64,000 nucleotides of DNA from Brasilonema sennae CENA114 (GTDB lineage Bacteria > Cyanobacteriota > Cyanobacteriia > Cyanobacteriales > Nostocaceae), in assembly GCF_006968745.1 (NCBI RefSeq), contig NZ_CP030118.1, positions 2,864,654 to 2,928,653 on the forward strand, read 5' to 3'. Positions 8,924 to 18,225 of the stretch are shown here, one piece after another; position 1 is the stretch's first letter; each line of letters starts with the position of its first letter. Position numbers and translations under genes: made by a program. Under the pieces are notes generated by a model. It was not told the DNA's origin. It did no database searches and saw nothing but the letters and a program-made list of their open reading frames with translations.

Positions 8924-9681
8924 CGGTGGGTGATGATTTCGATTTTGTAGAAGACACGCAATTTGAGACAACTTCCTCAAGTTATCCTGTTGCTTTTGGC
9001 ATCACCTTAACACCAAAAGTGATCGGTCTTATTTTAGGAGTTTTAGGGGTTGCGGGAGCAGCTTATATGCTGATGAATTTCGTGATGCCAGCGTGGGATA
9101 ATTTTCAACAGCAGCAAACAAAACAGAACGAGTTACAGCAGACTATTGACCAAAAGAAAACTTACATTAAACAAATTGACAAAGTTCAACAGGAGCAAGC
9201 GCTTGCTAAACAGCAACAAATCCAGGTTTTAGCTTTATTTGCTAACGAGAAAACTTTGGATACTTTACTACTAGATTTGAATCGCTTGGTTGAGTCTAGC
9301 AACACTCAAGTTTCTGCTGATGCAGTCAAAGCTAAACTGAAGAAATATGTGCCGACTGGAAAAGCTGAACCCATTACTGATGGTAGTTTTGGTCCATTGG
9401 TAAATGGCAAATTAAAACGCAGTAGTATCAATATTGAAATTATCGGAACTTACGAACAAACACAATTGATTTTCCGCAATATAGAGCGGTTACAGCCTTT
9501 GTTAATTGTGAAAGACTATCAATCAAGTTTGGTTCCAGAACCCACAACTCAACAGGATAAAGTTATAGTGCGGGGTGTTCAAGCAACACTTATTAGTACA
9601 TCTTTTCAATTACAGGCATTAATGCCACTGAGTCATGAGGAAGTAGCTGTAGTGAAAGCAGTGAAATCAAATATTAAGTAG
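8920..9681 (+). CDS. pilO: Type IV pilus assembly protein PilO
   Basis: The 253-residue protein has one membrane helix (about residues 30-52, IGLILGVLGVAGAAYMLMNF), a Gln-rich coiled coil (about 60-100) and a periplasmic domain; it pairs with PilN in the inner-membrane alignment complex. The start overlaps the pilN stop. The secretin gene pilQ, commonly the next gene in cyanobacteria, is missing; the next 130 bases hold a TonB-receptor relic and then a minus-strand gene. Confidence 0.9.
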   Translation: MTVGDDFDFVEDTQFETTSSSYPVAFGITLTPKVIGLILGVLGVAGAAYMLMNFVMPAWDNFQQQQTKQNELQQTIDQKKTYIKQIDKVQQEQALAKQQQIQVLALFANEKTLDTLLLDLNRLVESSNTQVSADAVKAKLKKYVPTGKAEPITDGSFGPLVNGKLKRSSINIEIIGTYEQTQLIFRNIERLQPLLIVKDYQSSLVPEPTTQQDKVIVRGVQATLISTSFQLQALMPLSHEEVAVVKAVKSNIK

Positions 9682-9700
9682 TATTTAGCGGCATTTCGCT

Positions 9701-9772
9701 TATATTCATTGCCGCTTTGAGGCGATCGCGTCGATAATAAAGTGCTGTATCAGTCCGCAAATAATCATCTAC
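9701..9772 (-). pseudogene. Relic of a TonB receptor barrel (24 codons)
   Basis: Reading the minus strand from 9772 to 9701 gives VDDYLRTDTALYYRRDRLKA and then AMNI. This closely matches KDYLRTDAALYYRRDRFQAA followed by LNV near the C-terminus of the broken receptor at 13109-15873, and less closely the same part of the intact receptor. A stop codon lies just before it and the match ends after 24 codons. It is therefore a leftover of a deleted or recombined receptor gene. Confidence 0.75.
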
Positions 9773-9813
9773 TTAAATCCCTTACTCTAAACTTCAAAGC
9801 TGAATTATCAACG

Positions 9814-12615
9814 CTAAAACTTGATGGACACTGAACCTGTAACAGCTAAGGGAGAACCTTGAAGCACATTAGCAGCGTTTCCAACAGACACAACATATCT
9901 TGTATCGAATAAGTTCTCAATCCCTAAGCGGAATATGAGGTGATTCACCGTATATGCAGCCCCTAAATCTACCCGCACATAGCTAGGCACTTCAAAAGAA
10001 TTAGCGCTGTCTCCTTGTCTTTCACTTACATAAATTAGACCACTACTGAGGCTAAGTCCTCTCAAAGCACCTTTAGTAAAGTTATACTTTGCATAAATTC
10101 CTAAACTATTGCTAGGAGAATTAATAAACGTGTTCCCGTGCAAGCCTTCGGAATTCTTATTAATTTTAGTATCCAATAGCGTGTAAGCTGCTATCAGGCT
10201 CAAGTTATCCGTTACTTTACCTGCTGCTTGCAGTTCTAAGCCGCGACTGCGAACCTCACCAACGAGGATGCTGAAATCTGGATTATTTGGATCAGGTTCT
10301 GCAATGTTGGTTTGAGTGAGGTCGAAAAGGGCACCAGTGATGCTGAGTTGATTATTCAGCAGGTTAACTTTGGTGCCAATTTCGTATTGGGTTGCCGTTT
10401 TGGGTTCGAGCAAGCTACCATCTGCACGTCTACCATCGTTTGGCTCAGTTGAGCGACTAAAACTGGCGTACACAGAAGCAGAATCTGTGAAATTATAGAC
10501 TAATCCTACAGTAGGAGAAATAAAAGTTGTCTGTGCATTTGTTTCAACAATTGTGGGATTTGCAGGCTTAAACTTGGACTTAAATGAGCCATAACGTAAA
10601 CCCGCAAGAACACGAAATTGCCCAAGTTTCATGAAATCTTGTATGTAAATACCATATTGTTTGTTGCTATAAAACTGGTTACCTAAATTAAAGTTAGGAA
10701 GTGGTTCGTTAAAAACAGGATTGAGTGGGTCAATAGAACCAACAATCAAATTGCTGATGTTTAAAATTGTGTCAGCTTTGAAGGTATTGTACTCAAAACC
10801 GACCAGTTGTTTGTGTTCCGATGCGCCTATTTTGAAATTGCCTCGTAACTCAGCCTTCAAATCTCCTTGAGTATAACTTTCTGTGAGTGGTCGGGTTATA
10901 AACCTTAACCTGTCTTGATTAAACACTGCAGCAGAGAAAATATCTAAATCTCGGTTGATGTCAATATACTGACCACTGAGATTGATCGACCAATTTTTGG
11001 TTAATGGTTGGTCAATATAGGTACTTACCCGATAGTTATCCCGTTGACTACGATCGCGCGGATCAACGTAGCTGCGATCGTAAAGAAATTTGTTTTTAAA
11101 AAACTTGATTCCGGAATTAAAGTTTAGCTCTTGCTGAAAATAATCACCTTCAAGTGTTATTGAACCACCATTGCCAGTTAACCATGTAAGCGTTGACGCA
11201 ATTAAAAGACGGTTGTCCTCAACGTTATCGTAAAACGAATCAGCATCTTGAGCCGCTCCTACAAACCGATAAAGCAATGTCTTCTCTGTATTTAGTGGAC
11301 CTGTAAAATCGACTTCTCCACGGTAGGAATTAAAGCTACCTGCCTGAAAAGTAATATTATTACTTGATGTTGCTTGGGGCTTTTTCGTGATGTAGTTGAC
11401 CACGCCTCCAGGTGCGCCTGTTCCATACAGCAAGGAAGAAAGTCCTTTGAGAATTTCAATCCGGTCTACATTTGCCAGGTCTCGAATCACAAAACGTCGG
11501 CTATCTCGTAAACCATTGATGTAAATTTGTCTGGCAACACTAAAGCCCCGAATCGTAAATTCAGGGACATTACCTCCCTGATTATCATCTGCTTCTGACC
11601 CTCTGCTGACACCAGGGATAAAGGGGATCAAGTCTTCTCCACGCTTTGGAGTCGTATCATCGATCAATTCTCTTGTAATTACTCCAATAGAGGCAGGAGT
11701 TTCCAGAAGAGGAATATCTAATCTTGTACCAGTGTTCGCGTCAGGTACTCGATACCCATCTTGCTTCCCTGTTACCACCAATTCAATTGGGTTATCCTGT
11801 TGTGCGGCTGGCTTATCTTGCTGCGTCTGGGTTGCTGGCTTTTTAGTAGTTTGCGGGGTCTCTGGTTGTGTCATAGTAGCACTTCTGCCCACGCCAAAAA
11901 CCAACCCGACATTATCATCAAACAACTCAACCACAGGCAAAGCTTTCTCACCAACCACCGTCACCCGCACAGTATTTGCATCAACATTCGTTACTGTTAT
12001 TTCTATAATCCCCGCAAGGGGTTTTTCGGAACGAAAGGTGAAAGCATCTGGTGAGGGTAATCGCAACTGTCCGCCCGTAATATCGGCAATAAAATTATTA
12101 CCTGTACTGCGATTAACAACTTGCAGCTGATCCTTTTGGGTTGTTTCTAAGATTACCTCTAAACCTTTGTCTGTGGGATTTGCTTTTACACCTGTAATTA
12201 GTACAGTACCTCTGTGTTGCCCCCTTTGCTCTGGAGAGACATTCCTGGGGGCTGGATTCGGGGAGTTGGTTGGTGTTGCTCCCGCCTGTACTAACATAGC
12301 TGCACTGGTCGCGGGACGTTCTATTTCGCTGAGTTGGGGAATATTCTTACTTGGTTTATCCGACTTGACCGGACTTAAAGAATTTGCTATTTGAGATTGG
12401 AATTGCCGAGGTTTTCCGGAACTCGAAACAGATACCGGAGATTTGCTCTGGACATCTTTCACTACAAAATTATTTTCTAGAACTTTTCCTACTGTCTGGG
12501 TAGAAGGTTGGACTATTCCATTCTCCCGTACTTCCTCACCTTTTGCGGGAGTACCAATTAAAACAATAATCCCGCTTATAAGCAGAAAGCTTTGAAATAG
12601 TTTATCTCTTTTCAT
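9814..12615 (-). CDS. TonB-dependent siderophore receptor with N-terminal AMIN domain
   Basis: This 933-residue outer-membrane receptor should import ferric siderophores using TonB energy. It has a signal peptide (about 1-26), a low-complexity linker, an AMIN domain (about 137-240, from GVKANPTDKGLEVILETTQ), a plug (about 280-430, with VTGKQDGYRVPDA and YINGLRDSRRFVIRDLANVD), and a 22-strand-type barrel ending in the aromatic residue of SVSIKF. AMIN domains, which bind peptidoglycan-associated partners, are usual in cyanobacterial receptors of this type. The start overlaps the end of a truncated AraC frame by 14 bases. Iron regulation is likely, but I see no clear Fur box. Confidence 0.9.
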   Translation of the reverse strand: MKRDKLFQSFLLISGIIVLIGTPAKGEEVRENGIVQPSTQTVGKVLENNFVVKDVQSKSPVSVSSSGKPRQFQSQIANSLSPVKSDKPSKNIPQLSEIERPATSAAMLVQAGATPTNSPNPAPRNVSPEQRGQHRGTVLITGVKANPTDKGLEVILETTQKDQLQVVNRSTGNNFIADITGGQLRLPSPDAFTFRSEKPLAGIIEITVTNVDANTVRVTVVGEKALPVVELFDDNVGLVFGVGRSATMTQPETPQTTKKPATQTQQDKPAAQQDNPIELVVTGKQDGYRVPDANTGTRLDIPLLETPASIGVITRELIDDTTPKRGEDLIPFIPGVSRGSEADDNQGGNVPEFTIRGFSVARQIYINGLRDSRRFVIRDLANVDRIEILKGLSSLLYGTGAPGGVVNYITKKPQATSSNNITFQAGSFNSYRGEVDFTGPLNTEKTLLYRFVGAAQDADSFYDNVEDNRLLIASTLTWLTGNGGSITLEGDYFQQELNFNSGIKFFKNKFLYDRSYVDPRDRSQRDNYRVSTYIDQPLTKNWSINLSGQYIDINRDLDIFSAAVFNQDRLRFITRPLTESYTQGDLKAELRGNFKIGASEHKQLVGFEYNTFKADTILNISNLIVGSIDPLNPVFNEPLPNFNLGNQFYSNKQYGIYIQDFMKLGQFRVLAGLRYGSFKSKFKPANPTIVETNAQTTFISPTVGLVYNFTDSASVYASFSRSTEPNDGRRADGSLLEPKTATQYEIGTKVNLLNNQLSITGALFDLTQTNIAEPDPNNPDFSILVGEVRSRGLELQAAGKVTDNLSLIAAYTLLDTKINKNSEGLHGNTFINSPSNSLGIYAKYNFTKGALRGLSLSSGLIYVSERQGDSANSFEVPSYVRVDLGAAYTVNHLIFRLGIENLFDTRYVVSVGNAANVLQGSPLAVTGSVSIKF

Positions 12616-12760
12616 TTATTACCGTTACCCATCCCTCTCCCAATTGTTTTGGATGTTTCCAGGTAATATCCAAATCATCGGTTAGATCACTGTACTGCTG
12701 CGTCTGATCCACTTCTTCAAACAATTCACAAGAGGCTTGGTGTGAGAGTGCGATCGCCAT
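12602..12760 (-). pseudogene. Truncated N-terminus of an AraC/PchR-type regulator
   Basis: The 52-codon frame runs from ATG 12760 and its last bases overlap the start of the TonB receptor gene. The peptide (MAIALSHQASCELFEEVDQT, then DLDITWKHPKQLGEGW) resembles the first ~50 residues of cyanobacterial AraC regulators. The intact one here reads MTISISEEAFDDLYDETVED, then ELDMVQLTPMLVGHGYSRK. The rest of the regulator, including its DNA-binding domain, is gone. It may be a relic, or its translation may now drive the receptor by coupling. Confidence 0.5.
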
Positions 12761-13108
12761 ATCAATCTGCCAATTCAGCTAAAATGCTTAAATTAATGAT
12801 AAATTTAGCATAACCATACAGAGTTTAATTACAAAACTCTCCAGTAAAACAGTTGCAGTTGCAGTGATTGCACCCCAAAACCAAACAGAACTTGTCAATA
12901 AGAAAATTTTTACTATAGTGTTATCAGAAAGCTACTTTGGTTGCTAGCGTCCTTGTTGCGTAGGCGCAGGTTGCACTTCCACAAAGCTCAGTGACCGTCG
13001 TAGACATCGCTGTTTGGTCAAAGTCACATCTAAGACGACTGGAAAACTAGCGATCGCTTGTTAATCGAATAGCGATCGCCATAAGTTATGAGCAACAAAG
13101 TGAGCTAG
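12761..13108. other. Intergenic region between the two TonB receptor loci
   Basis: An AT-rich part (12780-12830, including AATTAATGATAAATTTAGC) could hold a promoter or degenerate Fur-type site for the minus-strand genes. The remainder has HIP1 sites and dispersed-repeat words. No gene is visible. Confidence 0.4.
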
Positions 13109-15873
13109 TTAAAACTCCCAACTGATGGAGCCAGTAATGGTAAACGGCTCACCTCTGTTGATATAATTTCTGCCATAGGCGGAACTGGCGTAGTCTATAT
13201 CAAATAGATTACGGACGTTGAGTGCGGCCTGGAAGCGATCGCGACGGTAGTAAAGGGCTGCATCAGTACGCAAGTAATCCTTTATCTGAAACGAGTTAGC
13301 TAAATCACCCTGTCTCTCGCCTACATAAAATAGCCCAAAACCAAATCCTAACCCTTGCAGAGTGCCCTGCTGAATCTGATATGTAGTCCAAAGGCTTGCT
13401 TGATTTGTAGGTACATTATTGAGTCGATTACCAACCGGAGTAGTAGTATCCTTGGTGACTTCTGCATCAGTGTAAGCGTAGGCAGCAATCACCTTCCACC
13501 CAGGTAGAATCTCACCTGCAACATCTAACTCAATCCCTTGGCTGCGTTGCTCTCCAGTCTGAATCGAAAACACGGGGTTGTTTGGATCGGTCGTTGCCAC
13601 GTTAGTCTTAGTGAGATGATAAGCCGCTAAAGTTGTGGAGAGCTTACCCTCTAGCCAATCTGCTTTGATGCCAACTTCGTACTGAGTGCCTTTGGTGGGA
13701 TCAAAGGGTTGAGTAGCGGAATTAAAGAAGGTTTGGGCGCGAAATGAGCGACTGTAGCTGGCATAGAGAGAAATCGTATCACTGGGCTGATAGACTAAAC
13801 CGATCCGAGGACTAAAAGCTCCAGCATTTCTTTCTGGCTCATCTGTGGTATTTCCCAGTGAGCCAAAATCACCAATTTCAAATGTGCTAGAAACCCAATC
13901 ATAACGACCACCAATCAGCAGTTTGAAATTTTCAGCAAACGTAACTTGATCCTGAAGATAGATTCCATAGGAACGCACCCGGTTTTGAAATTTGAGAAAT
14001 GGATCATAAGTTGGCTCTGGAACATCATAATTGGGGTTGTTCAGGTCAAGAAGGGGTAAATTGGTATTAAACAGCCCCTGGTAAGTATCAGTATAATCAT
14101 TGACATCAAAGCCAATCAGCAGTTGATGGGAAATTGATCCTGTTTTGAACTTGCCTAATAAATCGATTTGTCCGAAGTAGTTATCATAGCCATAGTCCAA
14201 ATCGTAGGACTCTACTGTGGCAAAGCGATCGCCCGTCACATTGGTTGTATAAGTTTGGGTTTGTATGAGTTTAGAAAGTAGCCCCGCAAAATTATTCCGA
14301 ACTTGCCAGTTGTCATTAAATTTGTGAGTTAAAGTGTAGCCAAATCTTTGGGCGGACTGTTCGCTATCAGTGAAGTTGGGGTAACTAGTATAGAGATTTC
14401 GTGGAGTTAGACGATTATCACTCAGTAGCAAACCACTACTCACAGCAGGATCGGCAACAAATTTAGTGTACTCATAGTACACATTTAACTCTGTATTATC
14501 CCTTAGTTCCCAAGTGATTGAGGGTGCTACTGTCACCTCATTCTTCTCGACGAAATCTTGAATATTGCCTTCACCTTTATAACCAGCGATTAAGCGGTAC
14601 AGTAGATCACGCTTGGTCGTCAATTGGCCTGATAAATCGATAGTTGGTTGGTAGAATCCGTAGTTTCCCACCTCCAACCCAATACTGTAAAAAGGTTGAC
14701 TCAGGGGTTTTTTCGTGGTGACATTGACAATTCCACCAGGTTCTGTGTCTCCAAAAAGCACAGAAGCGGGGCCTTTCACAACTTCCACTTGCTCAATTGT
14801 GCCAATGGGACTGCTGAGGATGTATGTATTAGGCGCATCTCGATAGCGATTGCGAAAGTTACCTGATTGCTCAAATCCTCGGATGAATCTGCTGGATGCG
14901 GATGAACCAGCTCGGTTGCCACCATCTATCACACCAGCGACAGTTTCCACTGCTTCCGTTAGGTTTCTCACCTTGCGATCGCGCAATACTTCCTGCGGTA
15001 CAACCTGAATCGACTGCGGAATATCCCGTAATGGTGTATCTGTCTTCGTTGCAGTACTTGCATTCGGTACTCGATACCCATCCCGTTCCCCCGTCACCAC
15101 CAACTCAATCGCGTCATCCTGTTGCGCTGCTGGTTGCTGTTGCGGTGCAGGGAGTGCAGGTGTTTGGGGTGGCTGCGTTGCTGTTACCTGTGATACTACC
15201 CCAAAAACCAAACCCGCATTATCATCAAATAACTCAACTGTAGGTAAAGCTTTCTCACCCACCACCGTGACTCGCACAGTATTTGCATCAATATTCTGTA
15301 CTGTTATTTCAGTAATTTCCGCAAGTGGTTTTTCGGAACGAAACGTAAAAGCTTTGCCTGACGGTAAACGCAACTGCCCACCAGATAAATCGGCAATAAA
15401 ATTATTACCTGTACTGCGATTTGTAACTTGTAGTCGAGTTCCTTGGGTTGTCTCTAAAATTACCTCCACACCTTTGTCTGTAGGATTTGCTTTAATCCCC
15501 GTGACGTGATTGCTACAACTGAACCTGGTTGGGTAGGAGGGTTGTTTGGTGTTGGCGACTGTACCAGCATTTGAGCGCTATTAGCGGGAAGTTTGATTTC
15601 ACTCAGTTGGGAAATATTTTTACTTGCTTCATCCGACTTTGCTCTTTGCGGTAAACTTGCACTTTGAGACCGTTTGAGTTGGGGTTTCCTGGAACGAAGG
15701 ACACCAACTGGAGATTTGGCGATGACTACGCCCGGCTTCGGCAACGCAAATTCTTTATCTGTAACTGCAACCTTTTCATCTATTTGATCGCTACTTTCTT
15801 GTGCCTTTGCTGGTTGAGCTACCAGCACTAATAAAGCACCCATTAAAGATAAGCACTGTAGCTGATTCAACAT
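13109..15873 (-). pseudogene. TonB-dependent siderophore receptor, frameshifted
   Basis: Two frames make one receptor. Codons from 15873 encode a signal peptide (MLNQLQCLSLMGALLVLVAQ) and linker up to SVVAIT; codons ending at 13109 encode AMIN domain, plug and barrel ending in SISWEF. They are separated by a tandem duplication of the 5 bases CGTGA (15500-15504 and 15505-15509, plus strand). Removing one copy restores the expected ITGIKANPTDKG joint and gives a 919-residue protein, normal for the family. As it stands the barrel frame (first start GTG 15469) has no signal peptide. A sequencing error or reversible slippage cannot be excluded. Confidence 0.85.
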
Positions 15874-15940
15874 TGCTCACACCACACTGAAAAATACTCT
15901 CAATTACTCTATAACTTTGTTCAGTCCAGAGGAATAGAGT

Positions 15941-15984
15941 TTTGATCGCTAGACGGAATTTTTTTGATCGCTAGACGGAATTTT
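15941..15984. repeat. 22-bp tandem duplication at the 3' end of the AraC gene
   Basis: The unit TTTGATCGCTAGACGGAATT plus two T is present twice in tandem with a 22-bp period. The right-hand copy contains the last codons and the TAG stop of the AraC gene; the left-hand copy lies in the spacer. Confidence 0.8.
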
Positions 15985-16966
15985 TTCGTTGCTTTTTGTA
16001 TTCTTTGGGATTTAGTCCAAATTTCTCTCGGAATGCAGCCGCAAAATAACCCCGATTAGCAAATCCCACCAGCCGCGAAACTTCCGTCGTACTTATATCT
16101 TCCGTTTCCAGTAGTTGGCGGGCTTGTTCTAAGCGATAATCACGCAAGTAGCTAAACACTGTCTTACCAAACACTTGACGAAATTCACGCTTGAGGGTGC
16201 ATTCGTTTAGTCCTGCTTGCCTTGCTAACTCGCCCAATGAAAGCGGATGATCTAAATTCTGTAATAAAATTTCTCTAGCGTGATAGATGCGATCGCGTCG
16301 CTCTGGCTCTAAACTAACACTTTGTATTTGCCCTTTGTAAATTTCTGCCTCTTGCTCTAGTACCAATGCCACTACTTCCAGTACTTTTCCTTGCAAACAC
16401 ATCCGTTTAGTAATACCCTGATAGGGACAGCGTAAAATTTGCCACAACATACGCTTCATCATAGGTGTTATACTTCCACAGCGCGTGTAGTGTTCTTGAT
16501 CGGGTTTACGAATCAAATGGCAAAATTGGGCAGGAAGCTGTCCTTGGAAGTTGCCAATGAAAGAATGTAGCACCTCTGGTTGCATAGAGACTGTTACTTC
16601 CAAAACATAATCGCTGTGAACACTATCTATTGTGTCTTTGGGGGCTATGCCGCTACCATAAAGCACGTACTGATGGTCACCCACCTCAGTATATTTATCC
16701 TTGTGTTGTCCACAGAGATGGAAGTGAAAATCTAACCAGCTTTCCCGTTCTGGGCGAATAATAAGCAGGCGATTGCACCATCGAGAATTATCAATGTGTA
16801 GTTCCAGCCCTTCCCTTAGTATAATTTTTCTTGAATAGCCATGTCCCACAAGCATAGGCGTTAGCTGCACCATATCTAGCTCGTCATCGGGATCTAATTG
16901 ATAGCAATCTTCAACAGTTTCATCATATAAATCGTCGAAGGCTTCCTCTGAGATGCTGATCGTCAA
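15971..16966 (-). CDS. AraC-family transcriptional regulator (PchR type)
   Basis: The 331-residue protein has an N-terminal ligand-binding region of the type found in siderophore-responsive PchR regulators. A C-terminal AraC domain follows (about residues 228-328) with two helix-turn-helix units, LSLGELARQAGLNECTLKRE and ISTTEVSRLVGFANRGYFAA. It lies next to two TonB receptor loci in the same orientation, as siderophore-uptake regulators often do. It probably activates receptor expression when the ferric siderophore is present (inference). The last codons lie within a 22-bp tandem duplication. Confidence 0.88.
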   Translation of the reverse strand: MTISISEEAFDDLYDETVEDCYQLDPDDELDMVQLTPMLVGHGYSRKIILREGLELHIDNSRWCNRLLIIRPERESWLDFHFHLCGQHKDKYTEVGDHQYVLYGSGIAPKDTIDSVHSDYVLEVTVSMQPEVLHSFIGNFQGQLPAQFCHLIRKPDQEHYTRCGSITPMMKRMLWQILRCPYQGITKRMCLQGKVLEVVALVLEQEAEIYKGQIQSVSLEPERRDRIYHAREILLQNLDHPLSLGELARQAGLNECTLKREFRQVFGKTVFSYLRDYRLEQARQLLETEDISTTEVSRLVGFANRGYFAAAFREKFGLNPKEYKKQRKNSV

Positions 16967-17012
16967 GTTGCTTCACTTATAAAAAGATTTAATTAAGAAA
17001 CTATATCATTAT

Positions 17013-17195
17013 TTGCTAATTTCCGAAAACGATACGGCGGGGAAAAAGGCGATCGCTCGCAACTTCCACTATGTATACTTGGGAACAGTCGCAGATCTTG
17101 AAAATTATCCAGAGTACAAAACATCCGTCTGGGATTTATTTGAATTAGAAAAAGCTGTGTATCAGTTGAAGAAACGATCGCTTGCACTGAAATAG
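17013..17195 (+). CDS. Small hypothetical frame, possible gene fragment
   Basis: The frame uses a TTG start and encodes about 60 residues including FHYVYLGTVADLENYPEYKT, SVWDLFELEKAVYQLKKRS. The composition looks protein-like (balanced aromatic and charged residues, coiled-coil-like end). It has no ATG and no ribosome binding site, so it may be the 3' end of a lost gene. I do not recognise the family. Confidence 0.25.
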   Translation: MLISENDTAGKKAIARNFHYVYLGTVADLENYPEYKTSVWDLFELEKAVYQLKKRSLALK

Positions 17196-17263
17196 CTGAT
17201 ACCAATAAATCGTTCTGAGGTTCCTCATTCGTCTGTAAATCGCGCCTTGAGGTAGCTTAACCA

Positions 17264-17761
17264 TTACTCAAGCATTTGCTCAATGACTGACAATGGCAAA
17301 AATAGTTCTAAAGACGCATCTTCCAAGCTGACGAAGCCATAGCCAGAGTAGTAGGTTTTTGCACTTTCATCTTTTGCATCAACAAATAAACCAATGCTTC
17401 CCGCATTTTCTGCAACAATTAAGGCACGCTGCATTGCTTCAATCATCAAAACTTCTCCAATTCCTTGTCGCTGATAGGCTTGATCGACTGCTAATCTTGC
17501 CAGCTTGACACCAGGAACTTTTGAAGGATATTTCTTAAAAAATTTCGCGCTCAAATTGTCTACGCGCACTTCACACAATGTTAATGTGAAGAAACCAATT
17601 ATCGCCTCTGGCTGCTCTGTATTAACTAGAACGAAAGTACGGGAAACACCTTTTTGGATATGCTGTCTTGCTGTTTGTTTAAGGAATTGATTTAATGCTT
17701 CATTGCCACAGTTAAAGCTATCGCGGTCATGCTGCTTACCTAATAATTCAATGACTATCAC
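17264..17761 (-). CDS. GNAT acetyltransferase toxin (TacT/AtaT-like)
   Basis: The 165-residue protein is a GNAT acetyltransferase. Toxins of this class acetylate aminoacyl-tRNA and block translation. It begins with the family-typical FNCGNEALNQFLKQTARQH; the acetyl-CoA-binding loop is QAYQRQGIGEVLMIEAM, and the C-terminal YYSGYGFVSL contains the conserved tyrosine. Its start overlaps the end of the upstream DUF1778 gene by 14 bases, the usual antitoxin-toxin order. Regulation would be by the antitoxin-toxin complex at the palindrome upstream of the pair. Confidence 0.87.
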   Translation of the reverse strand: MIVIELLGKQHDRDSFNCGNEALNQFLKQTARQHIQKGVSRTFVLVNTEQPEAIIGFFTLTLCEVRVDNLSAKFFKKYPSKVPGVKLARLAVDQAYQRQGIGEVLMIEAMQRALIVAENAGSIGLFVDAKDESAKTYYSGYGFVSLEDASLELFLPLSVIEQMLE

Positions 17762-18035
17762 TGAAAAATTCCTTGTGCTTTTTCAAGGCTGCTTTTAACT
17801 TGGCATTCGGTACAGGAGGATTCTCAATTAGGCTAAATACCGTATCAGCATCATTTTGTGACAAAATAATCACTCGTTCATCTTCTATGATTTTTTTTGC
17901 TTCTTTCAACGCTGCCTGAATCATAAACTGATTCAAGGTAGCACCTGATAATTCTGCTGCTCTTTCTAGAGTTTCTTGAATACTCACAGCAATTCTCGCT
18001 GTTATCCGAACTGTATTTTTGTGACTATTAGACAT
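17748..18035 (-). CDS. DUF1778 (TacA-like) antitoxin
   Basis: The protein of about 95 residues has an N-terminal ribbon-helix-helix segment (VRITARIAVSIQETLERAAE, then LSGATLNQFMIQAALKEA). Its C-terminal tail, FSLIENPPVPNAKLKAALKK, is the part that blocks the acetyltransferase in this family. I chose ATG 18035 (MSNSHKNTV). The frame is open 31 codons further upstream, but that extension would overlap the palindrome thought to be the operator. The gene overlaps the GNAT toxin gene by 14 bases. Confidence 0.87.
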   Translation of the reverse strand: MSNSHKNTVRITARIAVSIQETLERAAELSGATLNQFMIQAALKEAKKIIEDERVIILSQNDADTVFSLIENPPVPNAKLKAALKKHKEFFSDSH

Positions 18036-18065
18036 GGAGATAATGGTGTGATGTTCTCCTAATTT

Positions 18066-18100
18066 TAACTTATTGGTGTCATTTTGGCACCAATAAGTTA
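18066..18100. promoter_or_regulatory. Palindromic putative operator of the DUF1778/GNAT pair
   Basis: Perfect 13-bp inverted arms TAACTTATTGGTG (18066-18078) and CACCAATAAGTTA (18088-18100) flank 9 bases, 31 bases upstream of the antitoxin ATG. Ribbon-helix-helix antitoxins of this family repress their own promoter through such palindromes, so this is the likely autoregulatory site. Confidence 0.55.
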
Positions 18101-18225
18101 CGAGTGGGATTTCGGGAGCATTTAGCACAAACAGCCCATCAATCTCGAACTTCGGTTCCTTGAGTGCGACACAATCAAATCAATACTCGTTTAATAGTAA
18201 TTCACTTTTGCAAGAAGTTTATTCC

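Noticed and set aside
11732..12130. Plus-strand frames inside the TonB receptor gene
   Set aside because: They oppose a gene with clear AMIN and plug domains and resemble no protein; similar shadows occur at 14648-15509.
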